Of a DNA stretch of 47,711 bases, positions 9,127 to 16,741 are shown one piece after another. The stretch is taken from IMG/VR virus record IMGVR_UViG_3300031885_000028, positions 1-47,711 of that record. One strand, 5' to 3'. Position numbers and translations under genes: made by a program. This stretch comes from a virus. Position 1 is the stretch's first letter; each line of letters starts with the position of its first letter. The notes under the pieces were generated by a model. It did no database searches. It was not told the origin of the DNA and saw nothing but the letters and a program-made list of their open reading frames with translations.

Positions 9127-9621
9127 TCAAACCACCTCGGGACCATCTGCCTTCTCGGCGGGAGCCGGAGTCTCTTCGTGAGGCTGGCCGTACTTGATCA
9201 TCTTGTAGGTCCCCAGGTCTTCCCGAGAAATCCTCTCTTCCTTGTCCAGCTTATCGACTAGACCCTTGAGGAAGGAAATCTCCGATTCGGTGAAATGGAA
9301 CGGTCTCGGCCGATCATTCTTGTCGTCCCAGCGCCATCCGAGTTGCGGGAGTGGGTCCCCCTTCGAATCCTTTGGGACTTCCCAATCCCCGTTTTTGTCT
9401 TTTTTCGCCTCGATTCCGCCCTGATAATTCGGGCGCCAATTGAGGTGCGTGATGTCTCCCTGGGTGACTTTCACCTTTTCCTGGATGTCCGCGGAAAGGA
9501 TCTGGGCCACCAATCCGGCCTGTTGCGGGAGAAGCTCGACGATCGTCAAGCGGTCCTTCATCCTCAATTTGAGGACGGCTCCCGTGATCGTTGCCGGCAC
9601 TCCGGGTTTTCCTTTTGGCAT
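9127..9621 (-). CDS. Hypothetical structural-module protein
   Basis: This encodes 164 residues from the ATG at 9621, chosen because GGAGG lies six bases upstream; an ATG five codons earlier (9636) has no such site. The protein mixes charged strands and helices (WRWDDKNDRPRPF) and ends with an acidic Pro/Glu tail (EETPAPAEKADG). No known family is evident. A 105-base gap separates it from the next gene downstream, and I see no gene in that gap. Confidence 0.65.
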   Translation of the reverse strand: MPKGKPGVPATITGAVLKLRMKDRLTIVELLPQQAGLVAQILSADIQEKVKVTQGDITHLNWRPNYQGGIEAKKDKNGDWEVPKDSKGDPLPQLGWRWDDKNDRPRPFHFTESEISFLKGLVDKLDKEERISREDLGTYKMIKYGQPHEETPAPAEKADGPEVV

Positions 9622-9643
9622 ATCTGCCTCCTTCATAAAATTT

Positions 9644-9668
9644 ATAAACCGGGGCTTGCCCCGTTTAT
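9644..9668 (-). terminator. Imperfect intergenic hairpin (weak terminator or processing site)
   Basis: On the minus strand this reads ATAAACGGGG-CAAG-CCCCGGTTTAT, a stem of about ten pairs with one bulged base. It spans the stop of the gene at 9665. It is followed by AAATTTT rather than a clean T-run, so termination would be weak at best. Confidence 0.4.
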
Positions 9669-10201
9669 TTCAAATAGACGTACACAACCGTGCTTGACGA
9701 TGTGATGGACGCAAAGACCAGGTTCCTGAATTCGAATCCGGCCGGCCCGAAGTCGATCTCTTCCATCTTCGCGCTCGTCGCCTGGGAGAGGAGTTGGATC
9801 GCTTTCTGCGGGGTGATGATGTCGAAGGTGTAGGCCGCCGCCGCCTCGTTCGTCAAGGTGTCTCCGGCGCAGATGATCGCGTCATCGCTTGTCCGGGTCG
9901 TGACCCGGAATAGGCCGATGTTGTTTCCGGTCGATGTGTTGCGGATGACGATGAAGTCTCCGACCGCGACATTGCCGGTCGTGAATGCCCCGACGCTCGT
10001 GATCGTCGTTGTGAGCGTCACGGTGCACGTTGCTTTTGCTCCCTGGGACTTCGGCGTAGCGCCCAGGTTGACGACATCGAAGCGGCAGGCATCGGCGGCC
10101 GCGTTCGGGATGAGGATGATTTTCCTGACGGTGACGGGGACCTTGAAGAGGGTCGCCGCCGTGTCCAGGACAAGCGGATTTACTCCGGTGAGATTCGCCA
10201 T
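9665..10201 (-). CDS. Hypothetical beta-rich structural protein
   Basis: This encodes 178 residues. It is dominated by Thr/Val/Ala beta strands (TCTVTLTTTITSVGAFTTG) and ends in a short beta segment (STVVYVYLK). The start has AAGGAGGGA just upstream. Size and composition suggest a head decoration or head-tail joining protein. There is no recognisable catalytic motif. It is flanked by hairpins at 9644-9668 and, one gene upstream, 10415-10440. Confidence 0.65.
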   Translation of the reverse strand: MANLTGVNPLVLDTAATLFKVPVTVRKIILIPNAAADACRFDVVNLGATPKSQGAKATCTVTLTTTITSVGAFTTGNVAVGDFIVIRNTSTGNNIGLFRVTTRTSDDAIICAGDTLTNEAAAAYTFDIITPQKAIQLLSQATSAKMEEIDFGPAGFEFRNLVFASITSSSTVVYVYLK

Positions 10202-10210
10202 ATTCCCTCC

Positions 10211-10396
10211 TTATGCGGGGACTTCTGGGATTTGATAGGTAGCGAATGTGCAGTAGCCGACCAACTTGATCTTTTCCCCTAAACAGACAGGGCAGGGAAC
10301 TTCCGTCATGGTTGGCCCAGCCCCGACTGGGGCTAGAATCGTCCCGTCTCCTCCGCAAGTCAAGCAGATGTTGTAGAGCTTATAGGCTTCTGCCAT
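10211..10396 (-). CDS. Small zinc-ribbon-like protein
   Basis: This encodes 61 residues with two CxxC knuckles (CLTCGGDG and CPVCLGE) about 20 residues apart, the spacing of a DnaJ-like or rubredoxin-like zinc ribbon. A third Cys follows at about residue 49. The start has AAGGAGG upstream. It is the only small Cys knuckle protein in the head module. Confidence 0.65.
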   Translation of the reverse strand: MAEAYKLYNICLTCGGDGTILAPVGAGPTMTEVPCPVCLGEKIKLVGYCTFATYQIPEVPA

Positions 10397-10414
10397 CTTG
10401 ACCTCCTTTTGAAA

Positions 10415-10440
10415 GGAAGGGAGCCTTTCGGCTCCCTTCC
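10415..10440 (-). terminator. Perfect 11-bp stem with GAAA tetraloop downstream of the beta-helix gene
   Basis: On the minus strand: GGAAGGGAGCC, loop GAAA, GGCTCCCTTCC, then TTTC. It starts 10 bases after the stop of the gene at 10451. The stem is very stable and has a GNRA tetraloop, but the T-run is only three bases. It could be a partial terminator or a 3'-end stabilising structure. Confidence 0.55.
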
Positions 10441-10450
10441 CAAAAGATCA

Positions 10451-11383
10451 TTAGGTGATTGCGATGGCGGTTATCCCGAGATAATTCCGTCCCGCGTACC
10501 CCGTTCTCTTGCTGATGCAGGCGGCATCGTTGGCGAAGTAGTTGAACTGATTTCCGTCGATGAAAAGATACCCCGCCGTGGGCGTATTCGTAACCTTGAT
10601 TCCAATGGCCGCCGAATTGTCGGGAGTGGTGAACCGGTTGTCCAGCAACCAACCGTACGGCCGGCTGGTGCCGTTCGGGATATACTCGATCCCGATCGCG
10701 GAAGCGTTGACCTGAAAGTGGCATCTTCGGATCGTGCTTCCATACCCGCAATTCGCATAGATGTTGCAAGTCACGTAGCCTTGGAAGTAGCAGTCCTCGA
10801 TGACCGTACAGGGCGCGTCCGTCCCGACCCCTCCAACCGTGATGGCCTTCAAGGCATCCCCATTTCCGCCGAAGTAACAGTCGTGGATGTGCGTCCTCCA
10901 GCCGTGGAAATTCGCAGAGTCCGGGGCGATCTCGATGCTCGTCCCCGCACCTTGGTGATGGATGCCGAGATGAGCGATCTCAACCATGTGGGCCTTGATG
11001 ACGAACAGCGAAGTCGTTGCGTGTGTGTGGATGGACGGAGATCCCCATTGGAATTGGGACGTCATCCCGCCGATGATTTTCAGCCCGTTCTGGGTAATGG
11101 TGATCGGAAGGTCCGTCTCCAGCATCGCCGGCATCGTGGTGCCGGATGCGGGAAGGACGACAATTACGTCCCAAGCCGCGGCCTTCGAATGCACGGCATA
11201 GGCGAGCGTAAGGAACGGTTGGCTTGGAGACAGCCCGTCGTTGGAGTTGGACCCTGTGTTTCTCACGTAATACGTCTTCCCGACCGGATTCGAGGTGTCA
11301 AACAGAACGTCCTTCCCAAACCTGACGTTCCTGGGAATACGAAAATAGCCATCTGCTTCTGTAAATCCTCTTAGATTCGGCAT
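10451..11383 (-). CDS. Right-handed beta-helix (pectate-lyase-like) protein
   Basis: This encodes 310 residues. Residues 37-65 hold the entry motif of parallel beta-helix proteins (YYVRNTGSNSNDGLSPSQPF, then TLAYAV). The rest is a series of short coil repeats such as IEDCYFQGYVTCNIYANC and IRRCHFQVNASAIGI. No certain catalytic residues are visible, so binding or weak glycan hydrolysis are both possible. It is far from the tail fibre and directly downstream of the capsid genes, with a terminator on each side. This suggests a capsid-attached spike or decoration expressed at its own level. AGGAGG precedes the start. Confidence 0.7.
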   Translation of the reverse strand: MPNLRGFTEADGYFRIPRNVRFGKDVLFDTSNPVGKTYYVRNTGSNSNDGLSPSQPFLTLAYAVHSKAAAWDVIVVLPASGTTMPAMLETDLPITITQNGLKIIGGMTSQFQWGSPSIHTHATTSLFVIKAHMVEIAHLGIHHQGAGTSIEIAPDSANFHGWRTHIHDCYFGGNGDALKAITVGGVGTDAPCTVIEDCYFQGYVTCNIYANCGYGSTIRRCHFQVNASAIGIEYIPNGTSRPYGWLLDNRFTTPDNSAAIGIKVTNTPTAGYLFIDGNQFNYFANDAACISKRTGYAGRNYLGITAIAIT

Positions 11384-11409
11384 TTTAGCGCCCTCCTAAG
11401 GCGCGTTTG

Positions 11410-11453
11410 AAAAAAGCGGGGCCTGCCGCTCTAGGGGGACGGTCAGGCCCCGC
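11410..11453 (-). terminator. Rho-independent terminator after the capsid genes
   Basis: On the minus strand: a perfect 10-bp stem GCGGGGCCTG / CAGGCCCCGC with an 18-base loop, followed immediately by TTTTTT. It begins nine bases after the stop of the gene at 11463. This is the clearest intrinsic terminator in the window. It should limit transcription from the capsid genes into the tail genes. Confidence 0.85.
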
Positions 11454-11462
11454 AGATCGGCC

Positions 11463-11831
11463 TTACGCGACCGCGCAGACCTGCGCGTCTCCGAGAAGGG
11501 TATTCCACTCGCCGAAGAGGAATATCCCATGCCATCCTTCATTGACGTCCGTGAAGGTGATGGTGTTCCCGTTGCGAAGGTTCGCAGGCGTTACGGCGAC
11601 CGTACCTCCCCCGTCCGTCATGAAGAAGAGCCACTTGAGTTGACCCTCGTATCCGTTTGCCAGGGTTCTGGTTTCGGCCGCGGCGGCGCATTTCAGCGCC
11701 GTCACGGGGGTCGTGAGAGAGATCGCGCTCGCATTCGTCTCGTTGAGGTCGCCTCCGACCTGGACCTTCTGGGTGAAGATCGCCCGGAGCGCCTTGATCT
11801 TGTTGAGAAGCGGGTTTGCTCCTTGGTACAT
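11463..11831 (-). CDS. Small capsid-associated protein, possible decoration protein
   Basis: This encodes 122 residues. A helical N-terminus (NPLLNKIKALRAIF) is followed by beta-rich sequence with WLFFMTDGGGTV and WHGIFLFGEWNTLLGD. It lies 10 bases downstream of the major capsid gene, with TAGGAG before the start, and upstream of a strong terminator. It would therefore be expressed at capsid-like levels. Position and size suggest head decoration or stabilisation; no family was recognised. Confidence 0.65.
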   Translation of the reverse strand: MYQGANPLLNKIKALRAIFTQKVQVGGDLNETNASAISLTTPVTALKCAAAAETRTLANGYEGQLKWLFFMTDGGGTVAVTPANLRNGNTITFTDVNEGWHGIFLFGEWNTLLGDAQVCAVA

Positions 11832-11841
11832 AGCGTTTCTC

Positions 11842-13125
11842 CTATGTGCTGGAATGCTTCACGGCGGTAAGAACGCCGAGAGCTCTGGGTTTGGTCGTCC
11901 CGAAGTTGTCGTACTTGACCAGGGACGCCACCCATTCGTCCTTGCCGTGGACGCGGGTCAGGATCCCGGAGTCTCCGGGGATCCAAGTCAGGCCGCCCTC
12001 CATCGGGGAATAGACCTGGAGAACATCGTCATCGACGGCGAAGACCTTGTTGTCGGGGCAATCCGTGTCGTAGATGATCGGAATCTTGCCCTTGCGCGCG
12101 CCGTAGAAGACGAGCCCTTCCATGCCGCCCCAGAGGACGGTTTCCTTGGCGAGCCCCATGCTGTCGGCCGCCAGAATCTTGTACCAGGCCCTCCAGATGA
12201 CGTCGTTCGTCAGGAGAACCTTGATCCGGCCCCATTTATCGCAGGCCATGATGAGCTCGAGCAACTTGTCGTCCGTGATCGGCAGGGAGCCTGCGGAAAT
12301 GCTCTGCGCCTGGGCCCAGACATTCGCGGATCTCTGGACGCCCTGGAAATAGACCGGGGTGATGCCGATGTAGGGATCGCTGGCCGAAATGATGCCGTTG
12401 ATGCCCATCGGGACGCCGATGCCGGCCGCGTGCGCGGCCCCGTAGGTGTCGTGGTCGAAGATGTAGGCATCGTTGGATGCCGTGACGGCCTCAGCCATGA
12501 CCAGCGTCGCGGTTCCGTTGAGGTTGTCGGTGATGGTCGTGATCTCGACTTCCTCCGCCTCTAAGACACCCGCGGCGCTGTAAATATCGACGTCCATGCC
12601 TTCATCGAGGTAGTTCGCCGGGTTGGTGTACTTGGCCGAGTCCTGGCCGAAATAGGGGCCGTCGATCGTGACGATCGGCGAGTTGGACGAAGCGGCCGAA
12701 AGCTGGGCCAACCGCCCGGATCCGTCACCCCAATACATTCTGTTGAATTTGTTGGAGATCTGGATCAGAATTCCGTTGACTTCCGACTTGACGATTTCCA
12801 TGACCGCGCCCTTGCCCTTCGCGCAGGCGTTGGTCAGGCCGTCGAATTGAAGCTGGGCGTACATCGACCTTTTCATGTAGAGGTTGAATTCGTCGTATTT
12901 GCCCTGCTTGGCGGTCGGCAAGCCGCTCGTGGACGAGGGCCTGGCGCTCTTGGGGCTTCCCGTCTGGCACTTGAACGTCGCGTACTTGCCGACGACGTGT
13001 TCGGTGTCCGTCTGGAAGCGATCGGCCAGGGTCGTGTTTTCCCGGATCTGGACGTTCATCCCGGGCAAAACAAATTCGAGAAAGATCTTGTCGGTAGCTC
13101 CTGTACCGAGCTGGAAAACAGACAT
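11842..13125 (-). CDS. Major capsid protein, HK97-fold candidate
   Basis: This encodes 427 residues. It follows the scaffold and portal genes in the usual order and has the usual length. The N-terminal arm is charged (MNVQIRENTTLADRFQ). Later come a long helix region (YAQLQFDGLTNACAKGKG), beta segments and a C-terminal 'VASLVKYDNFGTTKPRALG' strand. These fit HK97-type capsids, but no single signature proves it. GGAGGC precedes the start. The terminator at 11410-11453 ends its transcript with the small gene downstream. Confidence 0.75.
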   Translation of the reverse strand: MSVFQLGTGATDKIFLEFVLPGMNVQIRENTTLADRFQTDTEHVVGKYATFKCQTGSPKSARPSSTSGLPTAKQGKYDEFNLYMKRSMYAQLQFDGLTNACAKGKGAVMEIVKSEVNGILIQISNKFNRMYWGDGSGRLAQLSAASSNSPIVTIDGPYFGQDSAKYTNPANYLDEGMDVDIYSAAGVLEAEEVEITTITDNLNGTATLVMAEAVTASNDAYIFDHDTYGAAHAAGIGVPMGINGIISASDPYIGITPVYFQGVQRSANVWAQAQSISAGSLPITDDKLLELIMACDKWGRIKVLLTNDVIWRAWYKILAADSMGLAKETVLWGGMEGLVFYGARKGKIPIIYDTDCPDNKVFAVDDDVLQVYSPMEGGLTWIPGDSGILTRVHGKDEWVASLVKYDNFGTTKPRALGVLTAVKHSST

Positions 13126-13144
13126 GTTAGCCTCCGCTAGAAAA

Positions 13145-14275
13145 TTATGCGGAAGCCCGGGCTCTCCTCCCTACTTTGCTGATTTCTTCTGAGATCTCCG
13201 GGTCTTTCTCGCACGCCTTCATATAAGCATCGAAGGTCTTGAGGGTCTTCTTGTCTCCCGGAGTATCCGCCTGTCTCGCTTCGGAATTCGATGCCTGGAT
13301 CGTAGGCGGTAGCCCTTCCTGGCCTCTCAAGTAATTGGCGATCGCCGATTGCTCGATGGCCTTGATCACGTCTGGGTGAGACTTCCTGAGGGATTCCACA
13401 TCTATCGGTCCGCCGTTCCCGCCCGTAGAGCGAATATGCTCGACCCATTTGTTGATCCGCCTGGCAGAATCCTCCAGGACTCCTCGCATATTCTTCTTTT
13501 GATAGGTAGGATCGACTTGTTGGCCTAATTCGTCTCGATTCGCGAGAACAGACACATACCCGGCCATGATGTCCAGGGGCACGTTAGCCTGTGACTCTGG
13601 ATCTATAAAATCTTCGAAGGGATACTTGGTCCTTGCTTCCGTGGCGAGATTTTCGATGATGGATTTGGCCTGGGTGAATCTTTCCTCACCTTCCCTGAGT
13701 TCAATCTTCTTGGCGACTTGCCGCAATTGTTCGTTCTCTTTCTCGATCGTCTCGAGTTTTTTGCGGATGCCAGGGTGAACGTCCTCCATATCGATCTCTT
13801 CATCTTTTTCGATCGGCGCCGGCTTCGCGGCGGCCGCCAAATCTGGCAACTTCCCCTGTTCGATCAAGGTGACGAGCTTTTGAAGCGGAGCGGACATCGC
13901 CGCAAACTTCGTCTCGCGTTCGGATTGGTCCCGGTTCCAAGAGAGGGCAGCGTCGTACTCCTCCTTGGTGTTGAAGACAAACTTCTTCCCTTCGACTTCC
14001 AGGACCTTAAAGGGTTTGTCGGATTGGGCCGCTCTCTCCGCAGCCAACTTCGTGGCGGCGGCTTTATCGGCCTTGTCTTTATCGCATCCGGGACAGGGCG
14101 CTTCGGCCTTTTTCTCGGGCACGAGGGCGGCGGCCGGCGCGGATCCTGCTTCGAGGACCCCGCTTTGTTCCGCCCATTTGAGCATGCTGTTCCCTTTGAA
14201 GGCATCGCTTTTCAGGGAAGGATGAACAGGTGTCTCGACCGCAGGCTTCGCTTCGGTCGGTTTCACATTATCCAT
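13145..14275 (-). CDS. Scaffolding protein, putative
   Basis: This encodes 376 residues. It is highly charged and mostly helical, with long Glu/Lys coiled-coil segments (about 165-215) and Ala/Lys-rich stretches. The N-terminal 60 residues are low complexity and include an isolated CPGCDK knuckle (about 59-64). The C-terminus is basic (KVGRRARASA), as in scaffolds that bind capsid. It lies between portal and capsid genes, the normal place for a scaffold. AAGGAG precedes the start. A candidate promoter lies just upstream. Confidence 0.75.
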   Translation of the reverse strand: MDNVKPTEAKPAVETPVHPSLKSDAFKGNSMLKWAEQSGVLEAGSAPAAALVPEKKAEAPCPGCDKDKADKAAATKLAAERAAQSDKPFKVLEVEGKKFVFNTKEEYDAALSWNRDQSERETKFAAMSAPLQKLVTLIEQGKLPDLAAAAKPAPIEKDEEIDMEDVHPGIRKKLETIEKENEQLRQVAKKIELREGEERFTQAKSIIENLATEARTKYPFEDFIDPESQANVPLDIMAGYVSVLANRDELGQQVDPTYQKKNMRGVLEDSARRINKWVEHIRSTGGNGGPIDVESLRKSHPDVIKAIEQSAIANYLRGQEGLPPTIQASNSEARQADTPGDKKTLKTFDAYMKACEKDPEISEEISKVGRRARASA

Positions 14276-14298
14276 TGCATTTGGCTCCTTCTATAGGA

Positions 14299-14325
14299 AA
14301 TATACGCTGCGCACGATTTTGTCAA
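14299..14325 (-). promoter_or_regulatory. Candidate sigma-70 promoter upstream of the scaffold and capsid genes
   Basis: On the minus strand a perfect TTGACA (14325-14320) is followed 15 bases later by TATATT (14304-14299); a 17-base spacer would give the poorer TATTTC. It sits in the 53-base gap between the portal stop and the scaffold start. Its -35 differs from the TTGG-type promoters of the early region, so it may serve the unmodified host polymerase. Confidence 0.4.
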
Positions 14326-14328
14326 GGA

Positions 14329-16389
14329 CTATTGTATTAGGGGCTGCATCGACCCTCCGCCCGGAGCGGGGATTTGCTGCGCTCCCGGCGCTCCCGGCAT
14401 GGGCCCGGGGGTTTGAGCGACCCCGGCTTCTTCGGCCGGCGTTTGGGCCGGGATGGCGGTATTCGATATTCCGGCCATGGCCTCTTCGGGCGTCTTCCCC
14501 GCCTGGAGGAAGGACAAGACCAGAAAATGGTCGTTGATGTGCTCGTCCAGGCCGTTGAAGGTCGCCTCTTTCCATTGCGTCGCCTCTTCGGATTTGATCA
14601 GGCTCGTATGCTCGTCCAGGTGCAAGGCATGATCGTCGTGGATATAAATCCTTACGCCGCCATCCTTCACAGACTTGTCCCATTTGCCGTCGATGAATGC
14701 CTGATTTTCCCGCATGGCCTTTTCGTAGTCGGCCATGTCTTCCCGGAGTTCGTTTTCGGCCGTGCCGAGATTGAGGATTCGAAGGATCTTCGGCTTGTCC
14801 TTCTGGTCGAGAATTCCTTGGGCGTAAAGCTCCGTGATCATGCGGACCTGGATGGTCGGGCTCTGGCTCAGGCTGACGCCCTGCTCCAGGCGGACATCGA
14901 AGTTCTGGCTGAGGTCTGCGGATTCGAAATAGCCGATCGTGGCCGATTTGTTCTTGCCCATGATTTTGACCAACCTGGGCATTTTGTAATGCTTGTCCAT
15001 GAGTTGGAGCCGGAATTGATCCATGTCCAGGAAGGTTGCGTTCATGGCCGCGACCAGGGGATCGAGCTTGGTGCTCTCCTGCTCGAGCATCATCTGGTAG
15101 AGGCTCGCGGGAGCGCGCGAAGCGTATTGCGGCAGCCTGGCGTAGGAGACCTCGTGGACGTTGGAGACGCGGTCGATCGAGCCGATGATGAAGTCTCGCA
15201 TGGCTGCGACTTGGGGGGAGAGTTCGGGCATCGGAATGGGGCGCGGTTCGCCCTTGGTGAAATCGACCTCGACCATTTCGAAGGGGTCGATCGTGAAGGC
15301 CGCGGCCGTCTTGATCGCGCCTTTGCCGACCGCCATTTTGGGCTTCCAGGCTTCGATGTGCTCGAGTTCCATGGAGACCAGGCGGTTCGTCTGGCGCTGG
15401 AGATCCTGGATGTAGTAGAGGGGGCCGTGGCTCCAGAAGGAATAGGGGTTTTTCTTGTAGAAGAAAAAGAAATAGGGCAGGCGAGCCTTCGGAGAGGGGT
15501 TCGCGTCCTTAAAGAGGACCCGATTCTGGCAGCAGACGATATACCGCCCCTTGGGATAATTGGCGCTTGCCCTTTCCCAAAATTCCTTGACGATGTAGGT
15601 CTTCATGGCCTTGTCTTTTTCGTCTTCTTTTTCGTTGGTCCCGACGTACATGTCTTTCGCGCCCGGCTGGAGCTCCTCGATCAGCGCCTTCGCCTTCGGA
15701 TAGGCTTTCAGGAGATCCTCTTCCGTGACCTCCATTATTTCGATCACCCAGCGAAGGTCGGCCTGCTCCTTGGCGGTCGGGTCCGGCCTGACGTTGAAGA
15801 TCGGGACGACCTTGGCGACTACGTCACCCTTCTCTGTCGTTTTCTTCTCCATGTCGATGGTGCCGTCTTCTTTCTTGGGGGCAACCGCCGCGGATCCGAA
15901 TTCCTTGTCCCATATCCATTTGATGCAGGCGTTCCCGGGCCGCAGAAGGTCGTATTTCATCCTCTCAAGGACGGTGTCGATTTTAACCGTGTAGTCATTG
16001 AAATTCACCAGCCTGGTCGCGACCTGGGACCCGAAGATGTCCTTATTTTCGCCGGAGTTCGGCGTCCCGACGACCTGGTGCTGGACCTGGATCTTCGCAT
16101 CGATCGTCTCGATCAGGGGTTTCATCATATTGACGACACACTTGACCTTCCGAGTGACAAGATCGACCGGGCTCATCCGGCGCTTGGTGTCGTTCCAAAG
16201 GGAGAATTGGTCCCCCTCTTCCCAGGCGATCAACTCTTTCCAGCTTCCGTGGTGCTGGGTGACGACCGGGTGTTTCGTGACCTGGTCCTGGGCCCATTGG
16301 GCGAATTCAAGTTCGCCGAGGACCTTCCCTTCGATGATGAACCAGGATTTTGTGGGGGCCTGGGTTTCCCCGTTCTTTTCTTCTGGCAT
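14329..16389 (-). CDS. Portal protein
   Basis: This encodes 686 residues, the size of podovirus portals. The N-terminal part has the typical early helix region (LIAWEEGDQFSLWN), and 'MKPLIETIDAKIQVQ' is followed by 'YDLLRPGNACIKWIWD'. The middle contains 'YKKNPYSFWSHGPLYYIQDLQRQTNRL', the stem segment in which portals pair a gly-pro-leu turn with a long helix. The C-terminus is Pro/Gly/Ala-rich and ends in a Gln-rich tail. It lies downstream of the terminase gene and upstream of the scaffold, completing the DNA-packaging order. Confidence 0.85.
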   Translation of the reverse strand: MPEEKNGETQAPTKSWFIIEGKVLGELEFAQWAQDQVTKHPVVTQHHGSWKELIAWEEGDQFSLWNDTKRRMSPVDLVTRKVKCVVNMMKPLIETIDAKIQVQHQVVGTPNSGENKDIFGSQVATRLVNFNDYTVKIDTVLERMKYDLLRPGNACIKWIWDKEFGSAAVAPKKEDGTIDMEKKTTEKGDVVAKVVPIFNVRPDPTAKEQADLRWVIEIMEVTEEDLLKAYPKAKALIEELQPGAKDMYVGTNEKEDEKDKAMKTYIVKEFWERASANYPKGRYIVCCQNRVLFKDANPSPKARLPYFFFFYKKNPYSFWSHGPLYYIQDLQRQTNRLVSMELEHIEAWKPKMAVGKGAIKTAAAFTIDPFEMVEVDFTKGEPRPIPMPELSPQVAAMRDFIIGSIDRVSNVHEVSYARLPQYASRAPASLYQMMLEQESTKLDPLVAAMNATFLDMDQFRLQLMDKHYKMPRLVKIMGKNKSATIGYFESADLSQNFDVRLEQGVSLSQSPTIQVRMITELYAQGILDQKDKPKILRILNLGTAENELREDMADYEKAMRENQAFIDGKWDKSVKDGGVRIYIHDDHALHLDEHTSLIKSEEATQWKEATFNGLDEHINDHFLVLSFLQAGKTPEEAMAGISNTAIPAQTPAEEAGVAQTPGPMPGAPGAQQIPAPGGGSMQPLIQ

Positions 16390-16397
16390 TTTCGTCC

Positions 16398-16730
16398 TTA
16401 AAATCTTTTATCGTCCTCTGACGGTTCGAGGGCCGGCGTTGCCGCTCTCTTCTCCATTTCCTTGATCTCAAGATCGAAATACTTGGTCATGCTTTTGACA
16501 AAGAGTTCGTTGAGACGAAGGAATTGGGAGAGGGCCGCCGTGTTCTCTTTTGTGGCCGCAATCAGCATGGCGTTCCGACCGTTGGCGCTGGTCTCGAATA
16601 TGACTTGTTGTGCTCGGGCCTCATCCATTTCGTGGACAATCTCTTCCTTGCTGCCGACGACAATGTTGGAGACCAGGACCGCATTTTTTCTCATCGCCTC
16701 GACCAGAGACCTAAAAATTTTCATGTTCAT
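16398..16730 (-). CDS. Small helical protein between terminase and portal
   Basis: This encodes 110 residues and is predicted mostly helical (FRSLVEAMRKNAVLVSN, later LNELFVKSMTKYFDLEIKEMEKR). It ends in an acidic tail (EPSEDDKRF). AAGGGG lies upstream of an ATGAACATG start. It is probably a packaging or head-assembly accessory. No family was recognised. Confidence 0.65.
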   Translation of the reverse strand: MNMKIFRSLVEAMRKNAVLVSNIVVGSKEEIVHEMDEARAQQVIFETSANGRNAMLIAATKENTAALSQFLRLNELFVKSMTKYFDLEIKEMEKRAATPALEPSEDDKRF

Positions 16731-16741
16731 TTCCCCTTTCT

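Noticed and set aside
14374-16401. 675-codon plus-strand frame opposite the portal gene
   Set aside because: It mirrors the portal gene on the other strand and lacks a ribosome binding site. Such antisense frames are frequent in GC-rich genes.
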